36,346 bases of DNA from Vicinamibacterales bacterium (GTDB taxonomy: Bacteria > Acidobacteriota > Vicinamibacteria > Vicinamibacterales > 2-12-FULL-66-21), in contig DASSPH010000095.1 of assembly GCA_035699745.1 (NCBI GenBank), positions 1 through 36,346 of the forward strand, given 5' to 3'. Below are positions 1 through 7,884 of this stretch, one piece after another (the stretch's first letter is position 1; each line of letters begins with the position of its first letter). Position numbers and translations under genes: made by a program. A model generated the notes under the pieces. It was not told where the DNA came from. It worked only from the letters and a program-made list of their open reading frames with translations, and did not search any database.

Positions 1-1
1 C

Positions 2-1093
2 ACGCCGACCGCGCGGCCGCGCGCCGAGGCCCTCCCGCAATATCTCGACGATCGCACCTTCTGGATGCTCGCCTCCGAGTTCTCCGAACCCGGCGGGACC
101 TTCCGCTCCGACAATCTCGTCTCCAACGAGACCGTCTTTCAATACGTCATCCCGACACTGCAGCAGACGCTTGGGCCCGTCAGCGCGTATATCGGCGTCG
201 GGCCGGATCAGAACTTCACCTACATCGCGTCGCTCAAGCCGCGCATCGCGTTCATCGTCGACATCCGGCGGCAGAACATGATGCTGCACCTGATGTACAA
301 GGCGCTGATCGAGATGTCGGCGTCGCGCGAAGAGTTCCTGGCGCGGCTCTTCTCGCGGCCGCCGCCGAACCTCGACACCAACGCCACGGCGAACGCCCTG
401 CTCGACGCGTTCGGCCACACCGATCCCGATCCGGTGTCGTTCGAGCGCAACCGCGCCGAGATCGTCGCCTGGCTGACGCGGCGGCACGGCTTCGCGCTGT
501 CGCGCGGCGACCTCGCCGGCATCGACTACGTGTATCGCGCGTTCTACAGCGCCGGCCCCGAGCTGCGCTACTCGTTCGGCCGCGGCTGGCAGCCGTTCCC
601 GACCTACAGCGATCTCATGACCGCCGACGACGGGCAGGGTGTGCAGCGCAGCTATCTGGCCAGCGAGGCGCTGTACAGCACGCTGCGCGACCTGCAGGAG
701 CGCAACCTGATCATCCCCATCGTCGGCGACTTCGGCGGTCCCAAGGCGCTGCGCTCGGTCGCGCGCTATCTCGACATGCATCATTCGACGGTGAGCGTGT
801 TCTACACCTCGAACGTCGAGCAGTATCTCTTCCGCCCGGTCGAGGCCGGCGGCCGCGACGTCTGGCAGCGCTTCTACGACAACGTCGCCGCGATGCCGAT
901 CACGCCGCAGAGCACCTTCATCCGCGCGTTCTTCAACAACCAGGGACGCATCATGCGCATTCCGGATCCGCAGAACGGCGTGCCGCTGGGCCCGCGCTCG
1001 CAGACCCTGTTGAATCCGATCTCCATCCTGCTCGCGGCGTACACCGAAGGCCACATCGGCAGCTACTCCGACGTCATCGAGCTGTCGCGTTGA
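2..1093 (+). CDS. Conserved hypothetical protein, 5'-truncated by window edge
   Basis: The reading frame is open from the first bases of the window, so the true start lies upstream; the ATG at 65 is internal to a well-formed protein (residues YLDDRTFW precede it). The visible 363 residues contain a Gly-rich turn, GVGPDQNFTY, followed by a hydrophobic strand ending in an acidic residue, IAFIVDIRRQN. That layout recalls a Rossmann-like nucleotide or SAM site, but this is only a resemblance. A second strand-loop block reads VGDFGG, and later VSVFYTSNVEQYLF. No membrane helix is visible in this part. I do not recognise a named family, although the coherent sequence and codon use leave little doubt that it is a real gene. 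It converges on the sulfatase-like gene across a 63-bp gap filled with 7-bp repeats. Confidence 0.85.
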   Translation, partial: TPTARPRAEALPQYLDDRTFWMLASEFSEPGGTFRSDNLVSNETVFQYVIPTLQQTLGPVSAYIGVGPDQNFTYIASLKPRIAFIVDIRRQNMMLHLMYKALIEMSASREEFLARLFSRPPPNLDTNATANALLDAFGHTDPDPVSFERNRAEIVAWLTRRHGFALSRGDLAGIDYVYRAFYSAGPELRYSFGRGWQPFPTYSDLMTADDGQGVQRSYLASEALYSTLRDLQERNLIIPIVGDFGGPKALRSVARYLDMHHSTVSVFYTSNVEQYLFRPVEAGGRDVWQRFYDNVAAMPITPQSTFIRAFFNNQGRIMRIPDPQNGVPLGPRSQTLLNPISILLAAYTEGHIGSYSDVIELSR

Positions 1094-1110
1094 GACGGAT
1101 CGGAAGATTC

Positions 1111-1180
1111 GGGATTCGCGATTCGCGATTCGCGATGCGGGATGCGGGATTCACGATTAGCGATCGGGGATTAGCGATCC
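1111..1180. repeat. Degenerate 7-bp tandem repeat (GGGATTC-like), about 10 units
   Basis: Ten consecutive heptamers run in phase from 1111: GGGATTC, two GCGATTC, GCGATGC, GGGATGC, GGGATTC, then ACGATTA, GCGATCG, GGGATTA and GCGATCC. The array fills most of the gap between two convergent genes and continues over the stop codon (1157-1159) and last codons of the minus-strand sulfatase-like gene, so it encodes that protein's final residues. It has no spacers, so it is not CRISPR. Similar short-period arrays lie at 14776-14817, 19114-19222 and 36141-36346. Confidence 0.85.
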
Positions 1181-3346
1181 GCGCGTGTACGCGCGTACGC
1201 GCGCAATGTCGGGCGCGAAGAACGCAGGCGGGGCCGTGTCGACGAACTGCCGGCCGTAGCGGACGGCGTCGTCGCGGCGGCCCGCGGCCGCCAGCTCGAA
1301 CCACAGGTTGTACAGCGCGTTGAACTGCGAGGCATCGAGCGCCACCGCGCGCTGCCAGGCGGCGATCGCGTCGGGCTTGCGGCCGGTCGTCGAGAGCACC
1401 ACGCCGAGCGTGGTATAGGCGTCCGCCAGCGCCGGATCGACCTCGATCGCCTTTCGCGCGTGCGCTTCCGCTTCCTGCAGCCGCGCGCCCCGTGCGGGTT
1501 CGACGCGCGTCGCCAGGGCCTCTCGCAGGACGATCGACGCGAGGTTCTGATAAGCGATGCCGTTGGTCGGATCCAGGGCGAGGATCTGCCGGAACGTGCG
1601 CAGCGCGTCGGCGGATCGGCCGGCATCGCCGTACGCGACGCCGAGTCCGTTCAGCGCTTCCACGTCCTCGGCAGACATCCCTTCGAGCAGCCGGATCGCC
1701 TTGCCGCTGTCGATGTGGCTCTCGGCGAGATAGATCCCGAGGCGGATCCGGATGTCGCGATCGGGCGCGCCGCTCGAGAGCCCCTTCTCGAGGACGGCAA
1801 TCGCCTGCCGCGGATCGCCCGCCTGCCAGAACGCGTAGGCGAGCGACATGTAGGCGTCTGCCGTATCCGGACGCCGCGCGATCACGCTCTCCAGCATCGC
1901 CACGGCCTCCTGCTGCCGCCCCGCCTGATTCAGTTCGGTGGCGCGATGCAGATCGCGATCGATCTCGACCAGCCGCTTCGGGTCGTCGGCCTCGCCGTAG
2001 GCCGCCTTCGCCGGCGCGCTCCCTTGCACGTAGCCGAGCGAGCGCAGCGCCGCCGCCGCCTCCGGCGTCTCACGCCCCGGGCGATCCGGGGGTGCCACGT
2101 TGAACGTCCGCAGCAGGTTGCTCAGCACCTGCACGCGCTCCCGCTGCGTCGCCGCGCCGTTCGACGACTCGCGCGGATCCGCGCCGAGATCGTACAGCTC
2201 GGGGATGGGCAGATCGATGTACTTCGTGCGTTCGCGCAGCACACCGCGCAGCGGCGCCCAGCCCCGCACGAGGTTGTACGTCATCGATTCGAAGTACGAC
2301 GGTCGATCGCCCGCCGTGCCCGCGATTGCCTCACGCAGCGACGCGCCGGCAAGTGACGGGTCCGGGTCGATCCCCAGCGCGTCGAGAACGGTGGGGACGA
2401 TGTCGATGTGGCGTACCGGCGTGCCGACGACGACACCTGCGGCCGCCGCGCCCGAGCGCGGATCGATCCGCGACACGATCAGCGGCACGCGCAAGGTCGG
2501 TTCGTAGGCGAACATGCCGTGGGTCAGCTCGCCGTGATCTCCGAGGCTCTCCCCGTGATCCGCGGTGACGATCACCAGTGTCGGGCGCGTGAGCGTGCGG
2601 AGCCGGTCCAGCAGCGGGCCGAGCGCCCGGTCGACGGCCGCCACCTCGCCGTAGTACGGCTGCGTCGAGTACGCGCCGGCGAGATCCTGCGGCGGACGGT
2701 ACGGCGAGTGCGGATCGAACACGTGGACCCATCCGAAGAACGGCGTCTGCTGCTGCGCAATCCACGCCGTGGCCCGTGACACCACGTCCGCCGCGGGACG
2801 CTCCGGCATCGAGATCTCGACCGCCCCGCGCGTCTCCGGCATCTGGTCGTCATAGATGTCGAACCCCGGCGTCAGGCCGAACCGCTTGGTCAGCGGAAAT
2901 CCGCCGACGAACGCACCGGTCGCAAACCCGCGCGCTTTCAACCGCGTCGCGAGCGTCGGCGTTCCGGCGCGCACGCGAAAGCCGCTGTTGTCGCGCATTC
3001 CGTGCTCGTAGGGAAGCAGACCGCTGAGGATCGAGGTATGCGAGGGCAGCGTGACCACCGCGTGCGCGTGCGCGAACGTGAAGCGCGCCCCTTCAGCGGC
3101 CAGCCGGTCCAGCGACGGCGACTGCGCCGGCCCGCCATAGGACGACAGGGCGTCGGCGCGCAGCGTATCGATCGTGATGAGGAGGACGTTCTGATCTGCG
3201 GTCGACGGCAGCGAGAACCGGTTCCCGCCGCTGCGCCAGGTCAGGATCGCCGCGCTGATTGCGACCACGACGGCCGCGACGATCAGCGGCGATCGGAGGA
3301 GTGACCGAGGCGCCGGAGACGAAGCGGATTTCTTCTGGGAGGCCAA
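1157..3346 (-). CDS. Sulfatase-like (alkaline phosphatase superfamily) membrane-anchored protein with C-terminal TPR repeats
   Basis: The 729-residue protein has a basic N-terminus and one membrane helix (about residues 19-37), then a sulfatase/alkaline-phosphatase-superfamily domain (about 52-420) and TPR repeats (about 465-700). Metal-site motifs are visible: ITIDTLRAD (Asp60) and TADHGES (Asp263, His264). The sulfatase signature C-x-P-x-R is replaced by TLPSH with Thr99 in the nucleophile position, so formylglycine-dependent sulfatase activity is doubtful; phospho-transferases of the same superfamily use Thr. The enzyme domain should lie in the periplasm. The start is TTG at 3346, the best candidate after an in-frame stop at 3353-3355; no clear ribosome-binding site precedes it. 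It lies 66 bp downstream of the sortase gene on the same strand. A paralogue with the same architecture is at 19229-21208. The substrate is unknown. Confidence 0.88.
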   Translation of the reverse strand: MASQKKSASSPAPRSLLRSPLIVAAVVVAISAAILTWRSGGNRFSLPSTADQNVLLITIDTLRADALSSYGGPAQSPSLDRLAAEGARFTFAHAHAVVTLPSHTSILSGLLPYEHGMRDNSGFRVRAGTPTLATRLKARGFATGAFVGGFPLTKRFGLTPGFDIYDDQMPETRGAVEISMPERPAADVVSRATAWIAQQQTPFFGWVHVFDPHSPYRPPQDLAGAYSTQPYYGEVAAVDRALGPLLDRLRTLTRPTLVIVTADHGESLGDHGELTHGMFAYEPTLRVPLIVSRIDPRSGAAAAGVVVGTPVRHIDIVPTVLDALGIDPDPSLAGASLREAIAGTAGDRPSYFESMTYNLVRGWAPLRGVLRERTKYIDLPIPELYDLGADPRESSNGAATQRERVQVLSNLLRTFNVAPPDRPGRETPEAAAALRSLGYVQGSAPAKAAYGEADDPKRLVEIDRDLHRATELNQAGRQQEAVAMLESVIARRPDTADAYMSLAYAFWQAGDPRQAIAVLEKGLSSGAPDRDIRIRLGIYLAESHIDSGKAIRLLEGMSAEDVEALNGLGVAYGDAGRSADALRTFRQILALDPTNGIAYQNLASIVLREALATRVEPARGARLQEAEAHARKAIEVDPALADAYTTLGVVLSTTGRKPDAIAAWQRAVALDASQFNALYNLWFELAAAGRRDDAVRYGRQFVDTAPPAFFAPDIARVRAYTRGSLIPDR

Positions 3347-3412
3347 GCCGTTCTAAGGATGTCACGACTTGGCAGCCGCAAAGACGGCTGGCCCGGGCGC
3401 CGGCCAGGGGCG

Positions 3413-4024
3413 TCACTGCGCGGCGGCGGCCGCACGCGACGGCGGCAGCAGTTCCGCATGCACGATGAATCGCTGCGGCGCGCTGCCGACGTAATCGAAC
3501 GGGTAGCAGGTCACCAGCGTCAACTGCGACAGCTGTCCCGAACGCAGCACCGACACCTCATCCGGTGAAACGATGCGGGTGGCGAATACGCGATAGCGAT
3601 GCACCCCCTCGGCCGTCGTCACCAGCACGGTGTCGTCCTTCTTGATCCCGGCGAGCGGACGGAAGAACGTGTCGCGGTGCGCCGCAAACGCCGCGTTTCC
3701 TGGTTCCCCGGGCAGCGCAGTGCCGGGGACGTGGCCGACCGATCCGCGCAGCGTGCGCACGTCCACCCCCTCGCGCGCGAGCGCCGACAATCGCAGCCGT
3801 GGAACCTCGATGCGGCCGACGACGGCACGTCTGGCGAGAGCGGGTGCGGTGGCTGCCGTGCTGCCGGACGGAGAGGAAGACGCGTCAGCCGCCGCGGCGC
3901 GCCTCGCGGCTTCGAGCTCGCGCGACAGCGCCGCCTGCTCGCGGGCGGCATGAATCTGTCCGGCGGCGAACCACGCCAACGCGGCGAGTGCGATCGCAAA
4001 CAGCAGGCGCTCGGCAGCCCGCAT
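3413..4024 (-). CDS. Class D-like sortase
   Basis: A 203-residue sortase. It has an N-terminal membrane helix (about residues 8-24), a short Ala-rich linker and the catalytic domain (about 68-192). All three active-site residues are visible: His116 in AAHRDTFFR, Cys173 in LVTCYPFD, and Arg185 in APQRFIV. The HRDTFFR and TCYPFD context resembles class D sortases rather than class A. Sortases cleave an LPxT-type motif and transfer the protein to an amine acceptor; an apparent substrate with LPRTAGELP is encoded two genes upstream. I chose the ATG at 4024, 19 bp after the VWA gene, because the helix follows at once; a longer open frame to 4153 overlaps the VWA gene and adds no recognisable sequence. 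In a presumed Gram-negative host the acceptor is unknown. Confidence 0.93.
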   Translation of the reverse strand: MRAAERLLFAIALAALAWFAAGQIHAAREQAALSRELEAARRAAAADASSSPSGSTAATAPALARRAVVGRIEVPRLRLSALAREGVDVRTLRGSVGHVPGTALPGEPGNAAFAAHRDTFFRPLAGIKKDDTVLVTTAEGVHRYRVFATRIVSPDEVSVLRSGQLSQLTLVTCYPFDYVGSAPQRFIVHAELLPPSRAAAAAQ

Positions 4025-4043
4025 CACCCGGTCGGCAGAGGCT

Positions 4044-4943
4044 CTAGACACCGCCGCCGTCCCCAGGCGCGATATACAGCGACCGCGCGCGAACGGCGAA
4101 CCTGTCGTACTGCCGGCCCTGCAGATCGACTTCGACTTTCCGTTTGAGCCCATCCGCGGCCGTTCGCGGCGGAACGTAGCCGATGGTGTAGCTGCTGCGG
4201 ATGTCGCGGGCGATGCGCTGCAGGGTGGGCGTAATCTCGCCGTTCGACTTCGGGAAGAACGATTCGCCGCCCGTCACCGACGCGAGCTGGCGCAGCAGCT
4301 GCGGCTTCGCTTCGCGATCGAGGCCATCGGCGAGGCAGATCGTGTAGATGACGACGTCGCGGCGCAGCGCGGCGTCGAGCACGTCCGCGAAGCGCGCGCG
4401 GCTGGCGTTGTCGCCGCCGTCGCTGACCAGCAGCAGGACCTTGCGCGCCTGCGTGCCGCGATCGAGATGCTGCAGCGCGGCGAGCAGGGCATCGAACAGC
4501 GCCGTCATGCCGCGCGCCATCGAGCGCGCCAGCGCGTCGCGGAGCACGCCATGGTCGCTGGTGAACGGCTGGTCCGGCGGGAGGCCGGGCCAGACTCGTT
4601 CGTTGAAGTTGATGGTGAACAATTCGTCCGCGGGATGACTCGACTCGGCGAATGCGAGTCCGGCGGCCCGAACGGCGTCGAGCCGCGGCACCATGCTGGT
4701 GCTGTTGTCGATGACCAGACCGACCGTCACCGGCGTGTCGTCCTGGTCGAACATGGTGATCGGTTGCACGCGGCCGTTCTCGCGTACGACGAACGCCTCG
4801 CGCGGCAGTCCGGGAACGAACCCGGCTCGCCGATCGAGGACGCTGACCTGCAGGACCACCAGGTCGGCGCGCGACGTGAACGTCGGCCGCGACCCGGGAT
4901 CCTGCGCGATCAAGACGCCAAGCAGCAGTGCGGCGAGGCGCAC
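4044..4943 (-). CDS. Secreted VWA-domain protein (VWFA-related Acidobacterial type) of the sortase cassette
   Basis: A 299-residue protein with a short hydrophobic N-terminal signal (about 1-13), the conserved N-terminal strand region of VWFA-related Acidobacterial proteins (VSVLDRR...FVPGL...FVVRENG) and a VWA domain. The metal-ion-dependent adhesion site is intact: DNSTS at residues 79-83, with a later LLLVSDGGDN. Such domains usually bind protein or matrix ligands through a divalent metal. The GTG start at 4943 is set by AGGAGGAG nine bases upstream, which overlaps the stop codon of the substrate gene, so the two are probably translationally coupled. The position between a sortase substrate and its sortase suggests a shared surface role. 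It carries no sorting signal itself. Confidence 0.9.
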   Translation of the reverse strand: MRLAALLLGVLIAQDPGSRPTFTSRADLVVLQVSVLDRRAGFVPGLPREAFVVRENGRVQPITMFDQDDTPVTVGLVIDNSTSMVPRLDAVRAAGLAFAESSHPADELFTINFNERVWPGLPPDQPFTSDHGVLRDALARSMARGMTALFDALLAALQHLDRGTQARKVLLLVSDGGDNASRARFADVLDAALRRDVVIYTICLADGLDREAKPQLLRQLASVTGGESFFPKSNGEITPTLQRIARDIRSSYTIGYVPPRTAADGLKRKVEVDLQGRQYDRFAVRARSLYIAPGDGGGV

Positions 4944-4952
4944 GGCGTGCGG

Positions 4953-4960
4953 CTCCTCCT
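4953..4960 (-). promoter_or_regulatory. Ribosome-binding site fixing the GTG start at 4943
   Basis: The minus strand reads AGGAGGAG, nine bases before GTG, and overlaps the upstream stop codon TAG (4959-4961). It supports a GTG start and coupling between the surface-protein and VWA genes. Confidence 0.75.
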
Positions 4961-5834
4961 AGACGGCCGCCTTCCGCGCCGCGCGGAGCGCGAAGGCGCC
5001 GGCGAACGCGGCCAGGCCGATCAGGCCGACCATCGGCAGTTCACCGGCCGTCCGCGGCAGCTCGCTCGGTTCGGAGCGGCCGGACGTGCCCGTCGGCTGA
5101 TCCGCCGTGGACGTCCGCGGCGCGGTCGTCGGCTCCGGCGTGGCGGCGGGCTGCGCGGTCACCGGCTGTGACGGCGGCTGCGAGGCCGTCGGCTCTGCCG
5201 GCGTCGTCGTCGGCTGCGACGTGGTCGTCGGCTGAGAGGCGGCCGGCGGCTGCGACGCCGGCTCCGTCGTCGGCTGCGACGTGGTGGTCGAGGCCGTGGA
5301 GCTCGTCGTGGCCGTCGAGGCCGTCGTGCTCGACTGCGGTTCCGCGTTGGCGGTCACGCGCTCGGGTGTGCCGGTCCACTTGGTGACGTCCGTGGACTCG
5401 GTGTCCATCGACATGACGCCCTCACCCGAGGCGCGCGCGATCGTCATCGCCTGCGATCGCGGATAGACGAACTCGTTGCCGGCGGTTTCGCCCGCGTAAT
5501 ACCAGTAGCGCAAAGCGGGCGGGACGTTCGACGGGGTTTCACGGAACGTGATCACCGGTTCCCCTTCGGGCTGGTTGCGCTCGGCGGGCACCGCCAGCAC
5601 GGTGGCGAAGAGCTGCGTCTGATCGCGATCGAAGATCTGCACGATGTGGCGGTCAGCGGGGGAGTCGGCCAGTCGGAACGTATAGGTGCCGGCCGGCAGC
5701 GTCTTGCCGGGAATGGAGACCGGACCGCTGAACGTCACGAACGTCATGCGGTCGGACGGCTGTGCCGCGGCGCTGGCGGCGCCGATCAGCAGGGTGGCGC
5801 ACGCCGCCGCGGTTATCGATGTGATTCGACCCAT
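4959..5834 (-). CDS. Surface protein with Ser/Thr/Pro-rich stalk and C-terminal LPRTA sortase signal
   Basis: A 291-residue precursor. It has a signal peptide (about 1-24, ending ASAAAQ), a compact N-terminal domain (about 28-160: a strand-rich segment with IPGKTLPAGTYTF and HIVQIFDRDQ, then WYYAGETAGNEFVYP), and a long stalk (about 164-257) in which over 40% of residues are Ser or Thr, with Pro, Gln and Ala. The end is a tripartite sorting signal: LPRTAGELP (259-267), a hydrophobic segment (268-284) and a basic tail RAARK. The N-terminal domain resembles short secreted proteins common in Acidobacteria, but I know no function for it. The ATG at 5834 follows AAGGAGG by seven bases; the frame is open further upstream but that part is not needed. 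It is the first gene of the substrate-VWA-sortase cassette. Confidence 0.92.
   Translation of the reverse strand: MGRITSITAAACATLLIGAASAAAQPSDRMTFVTFSGPVSIPGKTLPAGTYTFRLADSPADRHIVQIFDRDQTQLFATVLAVPAERNQPEGEPVITFRETPSNVPPALRYWYYAGETAGNEFVYPRSQAMTIARASGEGVMSMDTESTDVTKWTGTPERVTANAEPQSSTTASTATTSSTASTTTSQPTTEPASQPPAASQPTTTSQPTTTPAEPTASQPPSQPVTAQPAATPEPTTAPRTSTADQPTGTSGRSEPSELPRTAGELPMVGLIGLAAFAGAFALRAARKAAV
5130..5300. repeat. Imperfect minisatellite encoding the Ser/Thr/Pro stalk
   Basis: The stalk DNA is built of near-repeats of CGTCGTCGGCTGCGAC-like text. An exact 20-bp match occurs at 5206-5225 and 5266-5285, 60 bp apart and therefore in frame. Copy changes here would alter stalk length without breaking the protein. 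Confidence 0.7.
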
Positions 5835-5940
5835 CAGTAATCCTCCTTGCGTTTCATCGCACTCGTGTCGCTGATGGAGTTGCACGCTGCGTGCCGGTGG
5901 GTTGCCGTGCAGCGCGGCGGCGGCACATCATTACGGCTCG
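5835..5940. other. Divergent intergenic region between surface-protein and TMTC-like genes
   Basis: This 106-bp gap must hold promoters for both the sortase cassette (minus) and the glycosyltransferase gene (plus). I see the ribosome-binding site at 5842-5848 but no convincing -35/-10 pair on either strand. Confidence 0.5.
5842..5848 (-). promoter_or_regulatory. Ribosome-binding site of the surface-protein gene
   Basis: The minus strand reads AAGGAGG, seven bases before the ATG at 5834. It decides the start against the longer open frame that reaches 5885. Confidence 0.8.
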
Positions 5941-7881
5941 ATGGCGAAGCGGAAGAGCTCGCAGGCAGTCTTCTCCCGGCCCGTTCCGGCGGGTTCTCGC
6001 GGCACGGCGCCGCACCGCCTGCTCGTGTACGTCGCGCTCGTCGTCATCAACCTGGTCATCTACGCGAACGTCGGCCGGTTCGAGCTCGTCAACTGGGACG
6101 ACCCGACGTACATCACGGAGAACCCGACCGTTCTGCGCGGGCTCAACTGGAGCACGGCCTGGTGGGCGCTCACGACGGGGCATTCACCGTATTGGCATCC
6201 GCTGACCTGGCTGTCGCATCTGCTCGACGTCAGCCTGTTCGGCACGAATCCCGGTCCGTATCACGTCGTGAGCCTGATCCTTCACGCCGCCAACACGCTG
6301 CTGCTGTTCGAGCTGCTTCGTCGCGCCACCGGCGCGCCGGGCCGCAGCGCCTTCGTGGCGGCGGCGTTTGCCGCGCACCCGCTCCACGTCGAATCAGTCG
6401 CGTGGGTGACCGAGCGCAAGGACGTGCTCAGCACGTTGTTCCTGCTGCTCACCACGCTCGCGTACGTCGGCTACGTTCGCCGGCCGTCGCTGGCGCGCTA
6501 CACGGGCGTGATGGCGCTGTTCGCCTGCGCCCTCATGTCGAAACCGATGGTCGTGACGCTCCCGCTGGTGCTGCTGCTGCTGGACGTGTGGCCGCTCGGC
6601 CGCACCAACGCGCGCAGGTTGATCGTCGAGAAGGTGCCGCTCCTGGCGCTGGCCATCGCGACCAGCATCACCACGGTCGCGATCCAGGCGCGCGTCGGCG
6701 CGATGGCCGGTCTGGATGCCTTGCCGCTGTCCACGCGGCTCGGCAACGCCGCGATCGGCTACCTCGCGTACGTGTGGAAGACCGTCTGGCCCTGGCCGAT
6801 GGCGGCGTTCTATCCGCTCTTCGAGCTCTCTCCGCTCCGCGTCGGCGCTGCGCTCGCGGCGCTCCTTGCCGTCAGCTACGCGACGTACCGCGTCCGGCGC
6901 CAGCATCCGTACGTCTGGGTGGGCTGGTGCTGGTATGTCGTCACGATCACGCCGGTCGTCGGATTCCTGCAGGCAGGCGAGCAGGGAATCGCCGACCGGT
7001 TCACCTACGTGCCGATGATCGGACTCGCCATCGCGGCTGCCTGGGGAGCGCCGCCGCTGGTGAACCGGATCCGCTCGCACACGCGGGCGCTGCCCGCCGC
7101 CGCGGCCGTCCTCGTGGTGGTCTGGACCATCGCCGCCCGCGCGCAGGCCGCGCACTGGGAGAACAGCCTCACGCTCTGGGAGCACGCGGCGCGCGTGACG
7201 CCGCGGAGCTACATCGCGCACGAAAACCTCGGCCAGGCGTTGCGCGAACGCGGCCGTCTCCACGAGGCGCTCGCCAGCTACGAGCGGGCGCTCGCACTGG
7301 CGCCGGCGCATTCCCCCGGATACGTCGCCGTCATCAACAACAGCATCGGGCTGGTGCTCGCGCGGCAGGGACGGACCGCCGAGGCGCGGCAGCGGTTCGC
7401 GGCTGCGGTGCTGAGCGATCGGGCGTTCGCGGAAGCGCGCTCCAATCTGGGGAACGCGCTGGCCGCCGAAGGGCACGCCAACGAGGCCATCGAGCATTAT
7501 CGCGAGGCGATCCGGCTGAAGCCGGACTCCGTGGAGCCGCGCGTGGGACTCGGCGCTGCGCTGCTGCGCACCGGCCGCGCCGCCGAGGCGGCGGTGCAGT
7601 ACCGCGATGCCATCGCGCTCGACGCGACGCTGGCGCAGGCCCACAACGGCCTGGGCGGCGCGCTGGCGACGCAGGGAGACGATGAGGGCGCGCTGCGGGA
7701 ATACCGCGAAGCGCTGCGGCTGGATCCGCGGCTGCCGACGGCGCATCACAACCTGGCGCTGCTGTATCTGAAGCGGGCGGATCTTGCGCAGGCGCGGCGG
7801 CATCTCGAGGCGGCGCTGTCGGCCGATCCCGGGTACGAGCCGGCGCGGCGGGCGCTGCTCGCGATCGACGCGCGGCGCTGA
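5941..7881 (+). CDS. TMTC-like membrane glycosyltransferase with C-terminal TPR repeats
   Basis: A 646-residue polytopic protein. Residues 1-25 are basic and cytosolic. About ten hydrophobic segments follow (27-400), then TPR repeats (about 424-640). The first extracytoplasmic loop carries NWDDPTY (51-57), the acidic pair typical of GT-C lipid-phosphate-sugar glycosyltransferases. HPLHVESVAWVTERKDVLS (146-164) matches the block shared with TMTC O-mannosyltransferases. It would use a polyprenyl-phosphate sugar and act on the outer face of the inner membrane; donor and acceptor are unknown. I chose the ATG at 5941 because basic residues and the first helix follow; a TTG at 5902 would add 13 residues. 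No strong ribosome-binding site is visible. It faces the sortase cassette across 106 bp, and its stop lies three bases from the convergent VWA gene. Confidence 0.88.
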   Translation: MAKRKSSQAVFSRPVPAGSRGTAPHRLLVYVALVVINLVIYANVGRFELVNWDDPTYITENPTVLRGLNWSTAWWALTTGHSPYWHPLTWLSHLLDVSLFGTNPGPYHVVSLILHAANTLLLFELLRRATGAPGRSAFVAAAFAAHPLHVESVAWVTERKDVLSTLFLLLTTLAYVGYVRRPSLARYTGVMALFACALMSKPMVVTLPLVLLLLDVWPLGRTNARRLIVEKVPLLALAIATSITTVAIQARVGAMAGLDALPLSTRLGNAAIGYLAYVWKTVWPWPMAAFYPLFELSPLRVGAALAALLAVSYATYRVRRQHPYVWVGWCWYVVTITPVVGFLQAGEQGIADRFTYVPMIGLAIAAAWGAPPLVNRIRSHTRALPAAAAVLVVVWTIAARAQAAHWENSLTLWEHAARVTPRSYIAHENLGQALRERGRLHEALASYERALALAPAHSPGYVAVINNSIGLVLARQGRTAEARQRFAAAVLSDRAFAEARSNLGNALAAEGHANEAIEHYREAIRLKPDSVEPRVGLGAALLRTGRAAEAAVQYRDAIALDATLAQAHNGLGGALATQGDDEGALREYREALRLDPRLPTAHHNLALLYLKRADLAQARRHLEAALSADPGYEPARRALLAIDARR

Positions 7882-7884
7882 GCG

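Noticed and set aside
3366-3405. Hairpins after the sortase gene as a terminator
   Set aside because: Two 6-bp stems (CAGCCG/CGGCTG and CTGGCC/GGCCAG) are present on the minus strand, but no run of T follows.
4959-5060. Exosortase PEP-CTERM-type signal
   Set aside because: The motif is LPRTA and the neighbouring enzyme is a true sortase with TCYPF; no PEP motif is present.
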